Shown here piece after piece: positions 35,178-45,401 of a DNA stretch of 64,000 nucleotides (position 1 is the stretch's first letter; the number at the start of each line of letters is the position of its first letter). Source of the DNA: Dactylellina haptotyla (lineage: Eukaryota; Ascomycota; Orbiliomycetes; Orbiliales; Orbiliaceae). The notes beneath the pieces are model-generated. The model saw nothing but the letters and a program-made list of their open reading frames with translations, did no database searches and was not told where the DNA came from. The stretch is taken from assembly GCA_031310005.1 (NCBI GenBank), contig CM062379.1, positions 3,906,001-3,970,000 on the forward strand, written 5' to 3'. A program made the position numbers and the translations under genes.

Positions 35178-38100
35178 ATGCCTTCCTTTGCGAGTTTTAG
35201 CAGCAGCCCGTTGGCAATTGGGAAAGGAAAGGCCCATAAGTCCTACCCGCCCGTCTCTATGAAAGCGCCTTCACTCCCCGAAACGCCGCATCTGGATACT
35301 TCGGACCTGCTGTACTCGGTTCAATCAGTGCCGTCACCCTTATCACCACCCTTGGACAGCAGGCAAGAATTAAACCCAGAATACCAATATCAAGATCATA
35401 ATAATCCACCACGACCGGCTTGGCATACCAGCGATCCTTACCAGCACGGGGAGCCTGGCTTCGTGGGTGGTCACCAGTATAAAGTGGAACGCCAGGAAGA
35501 ACGACGCAGACTGCGCTCTCTCGGACTTCTGTCCGGAGCCTCGACACCCCAATCCGAACTCTCGAACACCTACTCAGCAATGACCACGACATCGACCTCT
35601 CAGAAGCCGGATGCCAGACGGCGAAGTAGCTGGCAGCCTCCTCTCAAGGGCAAACTCCAGAAGCGGAACAAGAGCAAAGAGCCAGAACAAGGCAGGAAGA
35701 GTCTCGACACCAAACATGCGTCTATCGATTTCCCATCCCTCCCGCCGCCGCCGCCTCCACAGCAGCAGCAACATCATCATTCTTTTTCGAGATTGCAAAC
35801 ATATGCATCTCCTTCTCCGGGGGGAAGCCAGTGCACAACTCCGTCTGGAATGACCCCGACGCGAGAACTCATGCATCCGAATCCGCCCTTTGCGCATACT
35901 GGAAGGTCTCAATCCAGCCTGGGGACAATGAGCAGCGCTGCTACCCTTCCCTCTCCATCTCTAGGAAACCTGGTTGATTTCTACGACCCTAATTCTCCAC
36001 TGCTATCTCCTGGACAGGCGTTTTCAACCGCACCTTCATCGCCTGTGGTGCCACTGAATTCTCAAGTATCTAGCCAAAGCCCTTCTCCAATAGGGTTCCA
36101 TCGACCACGATATAATCAAGTAGAAACCACTTTGAACACCGTAGGGATATCACCGCTCATTGCTGCCCAGAACATGAGCAATTCATCTGTCACAAGCGGT
36201 GCGACGGCTAAGAAACCAATCCAGCGGCCAAAAACTCCTACATCAGGAGCCAATGCTAGCTCAAGCTCTGTCAATACAACGAGTAGCCTGAAGGGTTTCG
36301 AGAAGCAATCGGAGGCCTCTAGTTTCCAACCGTATCAGCCAAAATATGCAGCCAAATCGCATGTGACTAGTACCGTGCCTTTCTCGCAGACTGCGAATCA
36401 GGACTCAGGAGCCACGCCATTTGTTCATCTCGACTTTGCGCCTCCACCAAAACCTTTCGCTCGCCAGACAGCGGAAAGCCGCAAGAGCACCTCTTCGGAA
36501 ACCCGTCTCACAACACAGGAAGCAAAAGAATACCAGGCTATCGCGCAGGCGACCAGAGAGGCGTACATCACTAGAAACCAAACGCCATCTGATATTACTG
36601 CGACAGGAAAATCGAATGGCCGGCCGCCTCTCGCACCTTCAAAACTAAGCTTTGAAGTAAAGAGTGCGTCGGCTCCGGATGCGCAAGGGGCCAAAAGCAC
36701 CGTCCTCCCGCCGAAGTCTATTCTCCGCAAACCCGTGGAACCACTCATCGAAGATGTCAAAAATAGTGAGGAGCCCTCGCGGCGGCAAACCTTCTCCAAT
36801 TCGGTCCAGATACCTCCAAATTTAATACCAGAACCGCTGAGGATTGTATCAAATCCCACGCGAAGCGAACCGGTTAGCCCAATCACACTTAATCCGCAGC
36901 CGGACCGTGGCAGACCAACCTTCAAACGTGGGGAGGAGGAATCCGGCGCAGGTGTGTCTCGAAAGAGTTCAACATCGGCGAGGAAATCCATTGACGTCGA
37001 AAATCCTTCTGCCAAAAACTTTGATATCTCCAAGTACACCCAGGCAGGGCCTTCAAAGCCTAGTCAGTCTAAGGCACAGAAATCATATCCTCCGATAAGC
37101 TATAAACGACTTGCGGTTGATCCTAGTCTAAGCACAGAACCATCTGTTTCTGCGCCGCAGATACCACCAATACCTCCCGTGCCTCCTCTCCCTGAATCGC
37201 TACAGGATGGGCGTGGTTTATCCACGCCGCCCCCTATTCGCTATGACAATGCCATCGAATCTTCCGATGAAGAGTCTATTGATAGGCCATCAACAACTTC
37301 AGAAGCTAAAAGAGCAGGGAAATCGCGATTAAGCTCTGGTTTAAGTCTCATCGAGGACGGTCCAGTTAGGCCACGCGCCCCCTCCATGTCGGAAATTCTC
37401 AAGGATTTCTATAAACCGGGTACGGAGGATACTAGTCCATCCGAGGTGACTGAAAACCCGGACTGGCTCTCACAGCTGTTCCGGACAAAGAAGAGCGAGG
37501 CGAAGGCACGATCTCGACCTACGAATATTATGACGACGCCTCCATCTAGCTTTTCACCTCCTTTGAGCAAATACACTATGAAGGAGAACGATTCAAGACG
37601 ATCATCCCGGCAAGACCTCTCGCTTGAAGGCCAGAAGGTTCATGAGCGAGCTGAAAGGCAGCGGATTGAAGTCGAACGGAAGCTGATGGAAGCTGAAATG
37701 GAACCTAACCTGACCCCTCGATCGTCTCCAAGATTTCCACGCCCCAGCGTATCTGTCACCGCCTCACCAGACCTTAGGGTCGTGACAGCCGACACATCCA
37801 GTTTGAGGAGTGCGTCGACGACATCTGTTGATAGATTGGACCCAGTAGTGGGTGGTAGTTTGAATTTGGGTAGAGTGGAAGAGATCCCATCAACACCATC
37901 TACTAGTTCGTTGGAAGAGAAGAAGCCAGTGCGTAAAAGACGGCCAACATCAGCTGAAGTCCGTCAGCAGCTCGGAGAGATGACCCCGCCTCACGAAAGA
38001 GAAGACTGGGAAGTCACTCGTAACTCGCAGGCCAATCTTTCAAACATAAATTTCCCTCAAACCCAAACAATAGCGTCTACCCCGGCAAGCCCATCAATCC

Positions 38101-38477
38101 CAGCACCGACGCTTCCGCTGGCGCCACCCGCACCTCTCGTAGTCAACAAACCGGTGTCCGGCCGCCTCCCAGTTGGAATAGACTCCACTGCGTCTACATC
38201 AGCACCAATATGTGGGAAGGAACCTTTCGGACTAGGACTAGTCGCCAAGCCGTCTAACAGCTCCCTACTCGGCCTAGATGTTACCAAAACATTGACCAAG
38301 ATTTTGGTCGTGTGTTGCACCTGCCACAGATTGCATGACCCACCTAGCGACATATATAGACAGATGGCCCAAGGCAACACTGAATTTCGATGCCCGTACT
38401 GCATACACCCCATCAATGTTCAGGATTGCTGTTCCGCTTACACATCCATCTGCAATTTGATCGAGAAAATAAATTGA
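35178..38477 (+). CDS. Large disordered protein with Cys-rich C-terminal domain, function unknown
   Basis: A single uninterrupted frame of 1,099 residues starting at the ATG 35178 (the upstream TTG at 35166 is ignored). Most of it is Ser/Pro/Thr-rich low-complexity sequence with a polyPro/polyGln/His tract (PPPPPPPQQQQHHH) around residues 195-210. It carries short basic patches and a likely coiled stretch around residues 820-845 (QKVHERAERQRIEVERKLME). The final 70 residues form a folded-looking domain, KILVVCCTCHRLHDPPSDIYRQ then CPYCIHPINVQDCC. Paired CxxC motifs with an intervening H-D-x-P-S suggest a zinc ribbon. I recall a fungal-specific family with a comparable C-terminal CCxCxxxHDxPS .. 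CPxC block and no assigned role. It is the only long intronless gene in the window. Confidence 0.85.
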   Translation: MPSFASFSSSPLAIGKGKAHKSYPPVSMKAPSLPETPHLDTSDLLYSVQSVPSPLSPPLDSRQELNPEYQYQDHNNPPRPAWHTSDPYQHGEPGFVGGHQYKVERQEERRRLRSLGLLSGASTPQSELSNTYSAMTTTSTSQKPDARRRSSWQPPLKGKLQKRNKSKEPEQGRKSLDTKHASIDFPSLPPPPPPQQQQHHHSFSRLQTYASPSPGGSQCTTPSGMTPTRELMHPNPPFAHTGRSQSSLGTMSSAATLPSPSLGNLVDFYDPNSPLLSPGQAFSTAPSSPVVPLNSQVSSQSPSPIGFHRPRYNQVETTLNTVGISPLIAAQNMSNSSVTSGATAKKPIQRPKTPTSGANASSSSVNTTSSLKGFEKQSEASSFQPYQPKYAAKSHVTSTVPFSQTANQDSGATPFVHLDFAPPPKPFARQTAESRKSTSSETRLTTQEAKEYQAIAQATREAYITRNQTPSDITATGKSNGRPPLAPSKLSFEVKSASAPDAQGAKSTVLPPKSILRKPVEPLIEDVKNSEEPSRRQTFSNSVQIPPNLIPEPLRIVSNPTRSEPVSPITLNPQPDRGRPTFKRGEEESGAGVSRKSSTSARKSIDVENPSAKNFDISKYTQAGPSKPSQSKAQKSYPPISYKRLAVDPSLSTEPSVSAPQIPPIPPVPPLPESLQDGRGLSTPPPIRYDNAIESSDEESIDRPSTTSEAKRAGKSRLSSGLSLIEDGPVRPRAPSMSEILKDFYKPGTEDTSPSEVTENPDWLSQLFRTKKSEAKARSRPTNIMTTPPSSFSPPLSKYTMKENDSRRSSRQDLSLEGQKVHERAERQRIEVERKLMEAEMEPNLTPRSSPRFPRPSVSVTASPDLRVVTADTSSLRSASTTSVDRLDPVVGGSLNLGRVEEIPSTPSTSSLEEKKPVRKRRPTSAEVRQQLGEMTPPHEREDWEVTRNSQANLSNINFPQTQTIASTPASPSIPAPTLPLAPPAPLVVNKPVSGRLPVGIDSTASTSAPICGKEPFGLGLVAKPSNSSLLGLDVTKTLTKILVVCCTCHRLHDPPSDIYRQMAQGNTEFRCPYCIHPINVQDCCSAYTSICNLIEKIN

Positions 38478-39062
38478 AACATCTTGTCGTTCTAGTTTTC
38501 GCATCCTTTCCTTTTGCTCTTGTTTTGTCATTTCACATGGCTTTCTTGCATTAGAAGCCGCTTTATTTGGGGTTTAGCATCATTTCCCTTGAATTTTACC
38601 GTACATTTGGAAAAATTTAGCGTTTGTATATATTTACATATGGTTCACGAAAAGATGGGGATGGGTGTCTATTTTTTCATTATTTAATATTCATAGGTAA
38701 ATCTAATATTACTCAAGATACAGGTCTAGACAAGAGGTCTTTCGGGCGACGGGGGATTTATCACGATGCTGGTACATGCGTTATACGAATAGTTCCTATC
38801 ATTCGCTTTCTCCTTGTTTCAGACAATAACGATATATTTATTATTCCGCTTGATATATATAGTTATGTTACTAGCACAATCATTATAAGATGAATCTAAG
38901 AAAAGACATTCAAAACCGAAACAAAAAAAAATCAAACGCCAGAAGGACTCAACCAAGATGACTCATGTCAATGAATACAATGTATATATATATAGGTTAA
39001 TCGCAAAGTAACGGTGATTAGTATATTTGGTATTTATATAGGAATAATCTGCCTGCACTTGT
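38478..39062. other. Convergent intergenic spacer
   Basis: Very AT-rich 3' flanks of the disordered-protein gene (plus) and the MFS gene (minus), with a TA repeat near 38983-38994. No gene is supported. Confidence 0.55.
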
Positions 39063-40857
39063 TTATAGCGCAGGCTCGTCTTCGACCTCGTCCGCGATGA
39101 TGGGTTCCCCTTGTTCCGGTAGTTTCACCACAAACAATAGCGCCGATCCAATAATAGTAAACACTACACCCAGTCCCACGAACGGCAACCCATACCAAAA
39201 CGGATTACCAGTCGATACACCGAGACTGTACAACCATGCAAGCATGGGAGACCCCACGAAATTACCCACGGTCATCATGATCGCGATGAACGAGCTTAGC
39301 CTCGCCTGGTGGTGCGACTGCACGTAACTCGCCGCCAGGCTTCTCACGCTTCCACTGAATCCCGATCCGAGCGTGTAGACCACCAATCCAACGATCGATA
39401 TCGGTAGAGTCGGCGCCAGGCCAACTGTGTACCATCCTATTCCGAACAAAGTGATAGAGACCTGTGCGATCAATATATCTTTTCGTTGAGGGGAGACTCC
39501 GAGTTTGCTGGTAAGGTACGCTGACACGAAGGGCAGAAAGAATAAAACGCCGATGGAAACGGCAGCGTTCACCGTGTTGAGCAGATTTGCTTTTGCGATG
39601 GTGATACTATAACGTACTGAAGCGTAGTACAGCAGGGTTTCCATACCACGGATCAGGCATATCGTGTGCATCATCAGAGAGCAGATGAGGATTATAAGAT
39701 GGGGGCTTTGGAAGACAAAGCTGGAGGACTCGGCGAATTCAAACATTTTGGACTTAAAGCCAGACCATAGCTTCTGACTAGGGGTGGAAGCTGTGGATAA
39801 AGTTTCGCTCTGTGTGTCCGATTCCACTGTAGCCGGTCGGTTTCTCTGTTCTGCTTGATCCATGGGTGTGGTTTGAGATTCGGATTCCTGAAAATTGATA
39901 GTCTCTGGGAGGAACAATAAAACCAAAAATCCGAGAAAGTCAAGAATAAGACCCATTGATGCGGGAACCCAGTTTCCTGCATGTTCCATTAAGCTTGATG
40001 TGATCGGTGGTGCAATGAGTACCGGAAGCCACGACCCCACCAATTGAAGTGTAAAGAATGTAGAGGCTCTGTTTCCCAGAGAGTGGCCCGTTAGCTTCGA
40101 GTTATTTAAAATTGATGGGACATGGGTCACTTGCCTTTCAGTAGGTTTCGTGATATCAATAATCATGGTATACATGAGGCCGTTTATCATATTGGTGCCT
40201 CCTGCAAGCAGAAATATCGACCCGAGCCATACAAGTCTGAGAGGGAATATGTCCGGGAATCTGGCGACTATGACTACCCAGGTAATCTGGCACATGGAAC
40301 CGAGTAATGCGGCGATTATAACCGGTTTCCGTCCGATTTTAGGGTTGTCTGCTATCATTCCTAGAGGAATGGCGACAAGGAGACCTATTGTAAACCGGAT
40401 TTTTTGTTAACTACTAAAAGTCGGCTAGAAATTCTCCCAAACCTAGACGTTATAAATTTTCAGGCTCACCTGGAATCGCGTCAAAGACAGGCTCCATCCC
40501 TCGGATCAACGCCAACTCCTGTTGTACTGGGGGGATTTTGCATTGGCCTTCCGGTATTGCTTTACCAGCGGGGTGTAATTCAGGTTGGTGAATATCGTAA
40601 TATTTTCTGCAGATAATATCTTCGTATATTCGAACTATGGGAGCTTGGAAGAATGCATTGCCGAGATCGAAAACAAATACAATGATTACGAACAAGCTAA
40701 TTATAATGGCAGCTTTGCGGGTAGTATTTGCGGGACTTTGAGCACCCGTTTCTGAATCGATGAGGACATCTGCTGGAGGGTCCGAGATGCTGTCGCTGTC
40801 GCTTTCGCTTCTTGTTCGTTGCTGAAGGAGCGGCGTACGCTCGTCTCGTGGATCCAT
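39063..40857 (-). CDS. Major facilitator superfamily transporter
   Basis: Secondary transporter of unknown substrate. Exons (minus): 40857-40470 and 40384-39063, intron 40469-40385, 569 residues. The hydrophilic N-terminus carries ERTPLL, an acidic-dileucine-type motif that often directs fungal membrane proteins to the vacuole. Hydrophobic helices begin at KAAIIISLFVIIVFVFDLG. The MFS loop motif A is GMIADNPKIGRKPVI. A long polar central loop (about residues 300-345) separates the two halves, and about twelve membrane segments can be counted. It lies 1.2 kb from the carotenoid genes on the same strand, but nothing in the sequence links it to that pathway. Confidence 0.88.
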
Positions 40858-42059
40858 ATTTGACTGGTGGTACCAAGCGGATGGGAAATTTGCCGGATCT
40901 GAGGTGGATAGGGTTTAGATCTGGAATATACTACCGGAGGGGCGATAGGCCTATAGGAGGATCGGAATGTACAAGTAGATGTACTTGGAGGTAAAGAGAT
41001 CAGGACCGCGGGGTTTGCATACAGACCCCTCTTATTAGCACCTTGCCCGTGGCTTCGTCCGTACTCCGACTTCAAGGGTAGGTGGGTATGGTTTTATATC
41101 TAGATGAAAAGTTGGGGTGTTTCTCACCCCCCCGGAATTATACGAGAGATGATCATGTAAGCGTTTGGCGCTGGTGCAGAAAACCCATCCTTCGACATGC
41201 GGTTGACTCCTTTTTGGCTTAGACTATACCCGGACCGCAGCGCCAAGTTCGCTTCCCTGGTGGCAGGAGATAATAGCAGTTAACTGTCGCAGATTCCATG
41301 TTGAACATTAGCGTAAGATGACAGATACTGGCCAGCTGGGCCCTTGGCCCGAGTGGAATCGCAGATGAATACACTCTTTGGAGTTCCATTATTGGAAAAA
41401 CGGTGCTGGCCGAAGTTGCGTAGAAGCGGGGATTGATGGGCCAATGCCATGAAATGCGACGGACCCGCGCCAACGTTATAGGATCTTACCCAACTTCCTA
41501 TCGTAGACATAGCTCCTCAAGGGCTTACGATAGCCTGGCCAGGAGATCGGATCTCAGTGCTGCGAATCAACTGGTCAACTGGGCGGACCATACATCATCA
41601 ATGCAGCAAACACACACGAGCAGCTCCCAAAACGGCCTCTGCGTCGCCGGCCGGCATTGTGTTGCATTGCCCACACGTAGTCGCTCCGACCGGGTCGGCC
41701 AGGCCAGGCGGGGGGCTTCGTCAGCCTCCTTGTCAAAGGCCCGCTGGTTGGCACAGGCCCGTCGACCCAGACTATGAACTACTCTTCCTAGCCGCTTGGC
41801 TTCATGGTTTATATATTGGCTTTTCTGCACAGGCAGGCTAGTTGGGCATTCGACCTGACTAAACCGTCGATTGTGGATTGCGACCCCATGCGCAGTTATC
41901 CGAAATACGAAGCTCGACAACCTCCATTCAATAATATATTCACGATTGCTCAAGAAAAATGCGAAATATGCATACGACATTCCTTCAGTGCATTGATTAA
42001 GCGAAAAAGTTGGACCGACAGGGACAGAGTAGCTGCAACTTCTAACAGAAAAATCTAGA
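40858..42059. other. Intergenic between the MFS gene and phytoene desaturase
   Basis: Promoter region of the MFS gene and 3' flank of the desaturase. GC-rich around 41600-41770. Open frames in several phases have no recognised motif. Confidence 0.5.
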
Positions 42060-44289
42060 TCAACCGAAGACCTTGGAGAGAACAAACGTAATCAAACTGC
42101 CGAGGATGAGCGCCCAAAGTACCCGCTGCCAGGTCTCCATCCCAGAGATGCTCTCAATCCGCTCAATATCAAGTGAAGATCCTCTCTGCTTCGCACGTAG
42201 GTTTGGCGGGGTCGCCTTTGACCATGGCTTCTCCAATTTCAGATCATCTAGTATCTGCTCTGTCGTAATTTTCGCGCCCGCCAAGCAAACTGGAACCCCA
42301 GTTCCTGGATGGGTGCTCGCACCAACGAAGTAGAGATTTGAAATCGACGCGTGCTTTGTTTTCGGGCGGAAAGCGAGGGCATTCCTATTTCACATATTAG
42401 CATGATTGACTTCTTACCCAGCTTAAAAAAATTTTGAAGAGAAAAAAAAAGACTAATCCTACCAGAAATCAATCGACAATCCAAGGATACCACCTTTGTC
42501 TAGGTTGAAGCGTTCCTGCCCTGTATTAAGTTGGTTGTCAGCCCCAATCATTTTGGGAAATCGGTCGTACGAGATAAGGAATAGTTGCCAAAGCTGGAAA
42601 TATCCTTACAAGTGGTCGGCGTGTTAACTTGTTCTGCGGCAATTGCGCCTCGTAGATTCTCTGCCCCGGTTCTCCTCTCGATAGTCTTGATGACAAAATC
42701 CCGTGCTCTGTCTAAGAGCTCAACCCAGTCTTCAGAGCTCTTTAGCCCCTTCTTATTACCTTCATCATCAAGATGTCCGACAGGAATAAGAACCACCACC
42801 GAATCCCTCCCTTCAGGAGCTGCCGTCGGATCAATCCTTGAAGGAACGTTTACATAAAAGCTTGGCTCATCTGGCATCCTCAGCTTTTCAAAAATATCAT
42901 CAAAGCTCTCTTTGTAGTCTTCAGCCATGAAAATATTATGAGCACTTAGTTCCGTTATCTTCCTGTTCATCGACCAGTAAAATGATATGCTGGAACAAGA
43001 AGCGGGTCGTTTTGCTAGTTTCTTCGAGTATGCTGTCTCTGGGAGAAGGTTGTTATAGGTGTAGATTAAGTCCGCATTGGCCAGTATAATATCGGCTCGG
43101 AGATGTCTCCCTGATTGCAATACCACCCCGACAGCTTGCTTTTCATCTTCGGATAGAAGAATCGATTGAACCGGCGAGTTTAGCTGGTAGTCTACTCCCC
43201 ATCTCTGACCGATGTTAACGATTGCTTCTATAACCTTATGAAATCCGCCTCGAGGATACCAGATCCCTTCCACCAGCTCCGTGTATTGCAATAAGGAGTA
43301 GAGGGCGGGAGAAGTATATGGGCTCATTCCCATATACATTGAACCGAATGTGAAACACCTTCTTAATCTATCTGTCCAAAAGTATGCGGAAGCCCGAGTG
43401 TACTGGTAAACATATAAATTAGCCTTGGAAGTTGGGCGGCGTGATAAAGGCACACTAGGGTATCTTACGAGAGAAGTAAAGACATACATCCGCACGATAT
43501 CCTTCAACAAATCTGGCCTTAACATGCTCATTATCGATGGGAAGTTTCTCCTCAATGCCTTTTGCATACTAAATTCATAGTGCCGGTGCCCTTCAGCTAG
43601 AAAACCGAGGTAACGCTCAAATCCGTCTTTTCCTTCCCACTTCTCAATCTCAGGTTTCATATGAGCAAGGTCGCTTGAGAGAGTCATCTTTTCGTTATCA
43701 TGGAAGAATATCTGATAATTTGGGTCGCATTTCAGAAGGTGGACGCCTTCTGCCGGCATTGTGGTGTCCAGGTCTGCAAAAGTCTCATGGAACAAATCGG
43801 GAAGCAGGAGGAGTGAGGGTCCTTGATCGAATCTCTACAGAAGCCATCTCATTAGTACCACCAAGCTTTGAAAGCAGTTCAGCTAAGGATTGCTTAGAAC
43901 CAGTAACCTACATGCTCGCCATCATGTATCAATGAACATCTAGTATGGGCATAAGGTTAGTGACTGTTACTAGATGTTGTACCCTTTCAAGTAGCCACTC
44001 CAGCTGCTATTGCAGCACAGCTGCAGTAGATCGTAGATAACACTTATTTTGTTCACTTGGGATCAAGAATACCTTCCACCCGTGAAATCGTTCTTCTCTA
44101 CAACGGTTACTTTGAACCCAGCCTTCGCCAAACGTGCAGCGGAGGCACATCCTCCCACGCCAGCACCTAATATTGAGATGTAGAATGAGCATCCATCCAG
44201 CACCCAAATGACTCGGATTGTGTTGAGTGTTGCAACATGTTGTGCTTACCGATGATAATGACGGACTTCTTATCGTGTAACCTTTCCAT
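42060..44289 (-). CDS. al-1: Phytoene desaturase (carotenoid 3,4-desaturase type)
   Basis: FAD-dependent desaturase converting phytoene to lycopene or further desaturated carotenes, membrane-associated. Seven exons (minus): 44289-44250, 44166-44073, 43939-43912, 43834-43469, 43402-42610, 42520-42463 and 42384-42060, 567 residues. The dinucleotide-binding motif IIIGAGVGGCASAARLAKAG is followed by VVEKNDFTGGR. The 28-nt third exon supplies CSLIHDGEH, then RFDQGPSLLLLPDLFHE. Core motifs are FTFGSMYMGMSP, GIWYPRGGFHKV and SFYVNVPSRIDP, with the C-terminal signature FVGASTHPGTGVPVCLAGAK. A C-terminal hydrophobic helix (VLWALILGSLITFVL) probably anchors it. Intron 4 (43468-43403, 66 bp) is a multiple of three without a stop. 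al-1 is the Neurospora name (carB in Fusarium). Confidence 0.95.
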
Positions 44290-45401
44290 TTTGATTCCAA
44301 ACGAAACTTTCGTAATATAATTCGTGCTGTTGGAATATATATAGCTCACTGTATTTATATTCAGGATACCTTTGGGTTATATTTAGAGGATAGAGTCGCG
44401 CTTTGGAGGTCTTAGCTAGAGCTCGAGCGGTTATAGCTACAGGCCCGAGACTTAGCCTATTAAAATGGCGTATGATATATTATGTTTGTTCTCTCAAAGC
44501 GCGAATAAGAGGAGCTGGATGGCCAAATCTGCCGAAGCACTGGTTCGCACACTGTGTTTTCTTGAATATGGGGTCGTAGCAAGTCCGATGCTCGAATACA
44601 ACCATTATATCATTTACGTTTGCCGTGAATATCACGTCTTTAAGGGCCACTGTACTCCAGAAAGCGCTGACCATTGAATGACCCCTGGCGCCACTAACCC
44701 GAGCAAGAGCAGTCTAAAACCATTTCGCCAACTCAACGACGTCAACACCTCGCAGGTGCCTTCCGGGTTCGTTTCCCAACCTATCATTGACGAGCGCAAA
44801 AACCTCGTAGAGAACGGAGAAACGGAGGATTTCGTAGACCTCTCAATCTCTTTCGGAGCCAGGAAAAATTATCGATTCGAAGGTGACTCGGCGATTGTGA
44901 GGTACTCTCTATCCCCTGTTGACTTTTTTAGGTTCATTGCCGTCGCTCCACTCCTCTGCAGAGTCCAAGACAAGTGTGGCTGGTGCGCTGCGTATCCTAT
45001 CATTTGACATGTTGCAGCAAGGGTCTTGGTTTTCAGCCGAAACGGTCTGAACGCGCATTGTATAAAATCATGATATCATAGATTATGAACTATTTAAATT
45101 ATGTCCTTCAATTCTAGAAATTTCTATCAAAATCTGCACTGTTGTGTGAAGAAAACTCCTAGGTGCGGGATGGTTATGTTTTCTTCTTTCACTGGGAAAC
45201 ATACCCATTTTTTACTTAGAACGCAGTACATCCTAGCATACTAGGATTTTAGCTGCTGGTGTCTAAACTCGAGATTACTACTACATTCTCTTCCTCTAAT
45301 GCTCTATCGTGGTCTGGTTCTTTATTATTGTAAAGTGTATTATACTAGGCACTGAATGTGTTGGGAGTGGGTATCAAGTAATCAAAAAAATGGAATACAG
45401 G
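44290..45401. other. Spacer between the two carotenoid genes
   Basis: About 1.1 kb holding the desaturase promoter and the 3' flank of the cyclase/synthase gene. Open frames (for example 44465-44677 plus) have no motif. No opsin, carotenoid oxygenase or other gene is present. Confidence 0.6.

Noticed and set aside
35257-37098. Several 60-200 codon frames inside 35178-38477 on both strands
   Set aside because: Shadows of the 1,099-residue frame, which has a C-terminal Cys motif and continuous openness.
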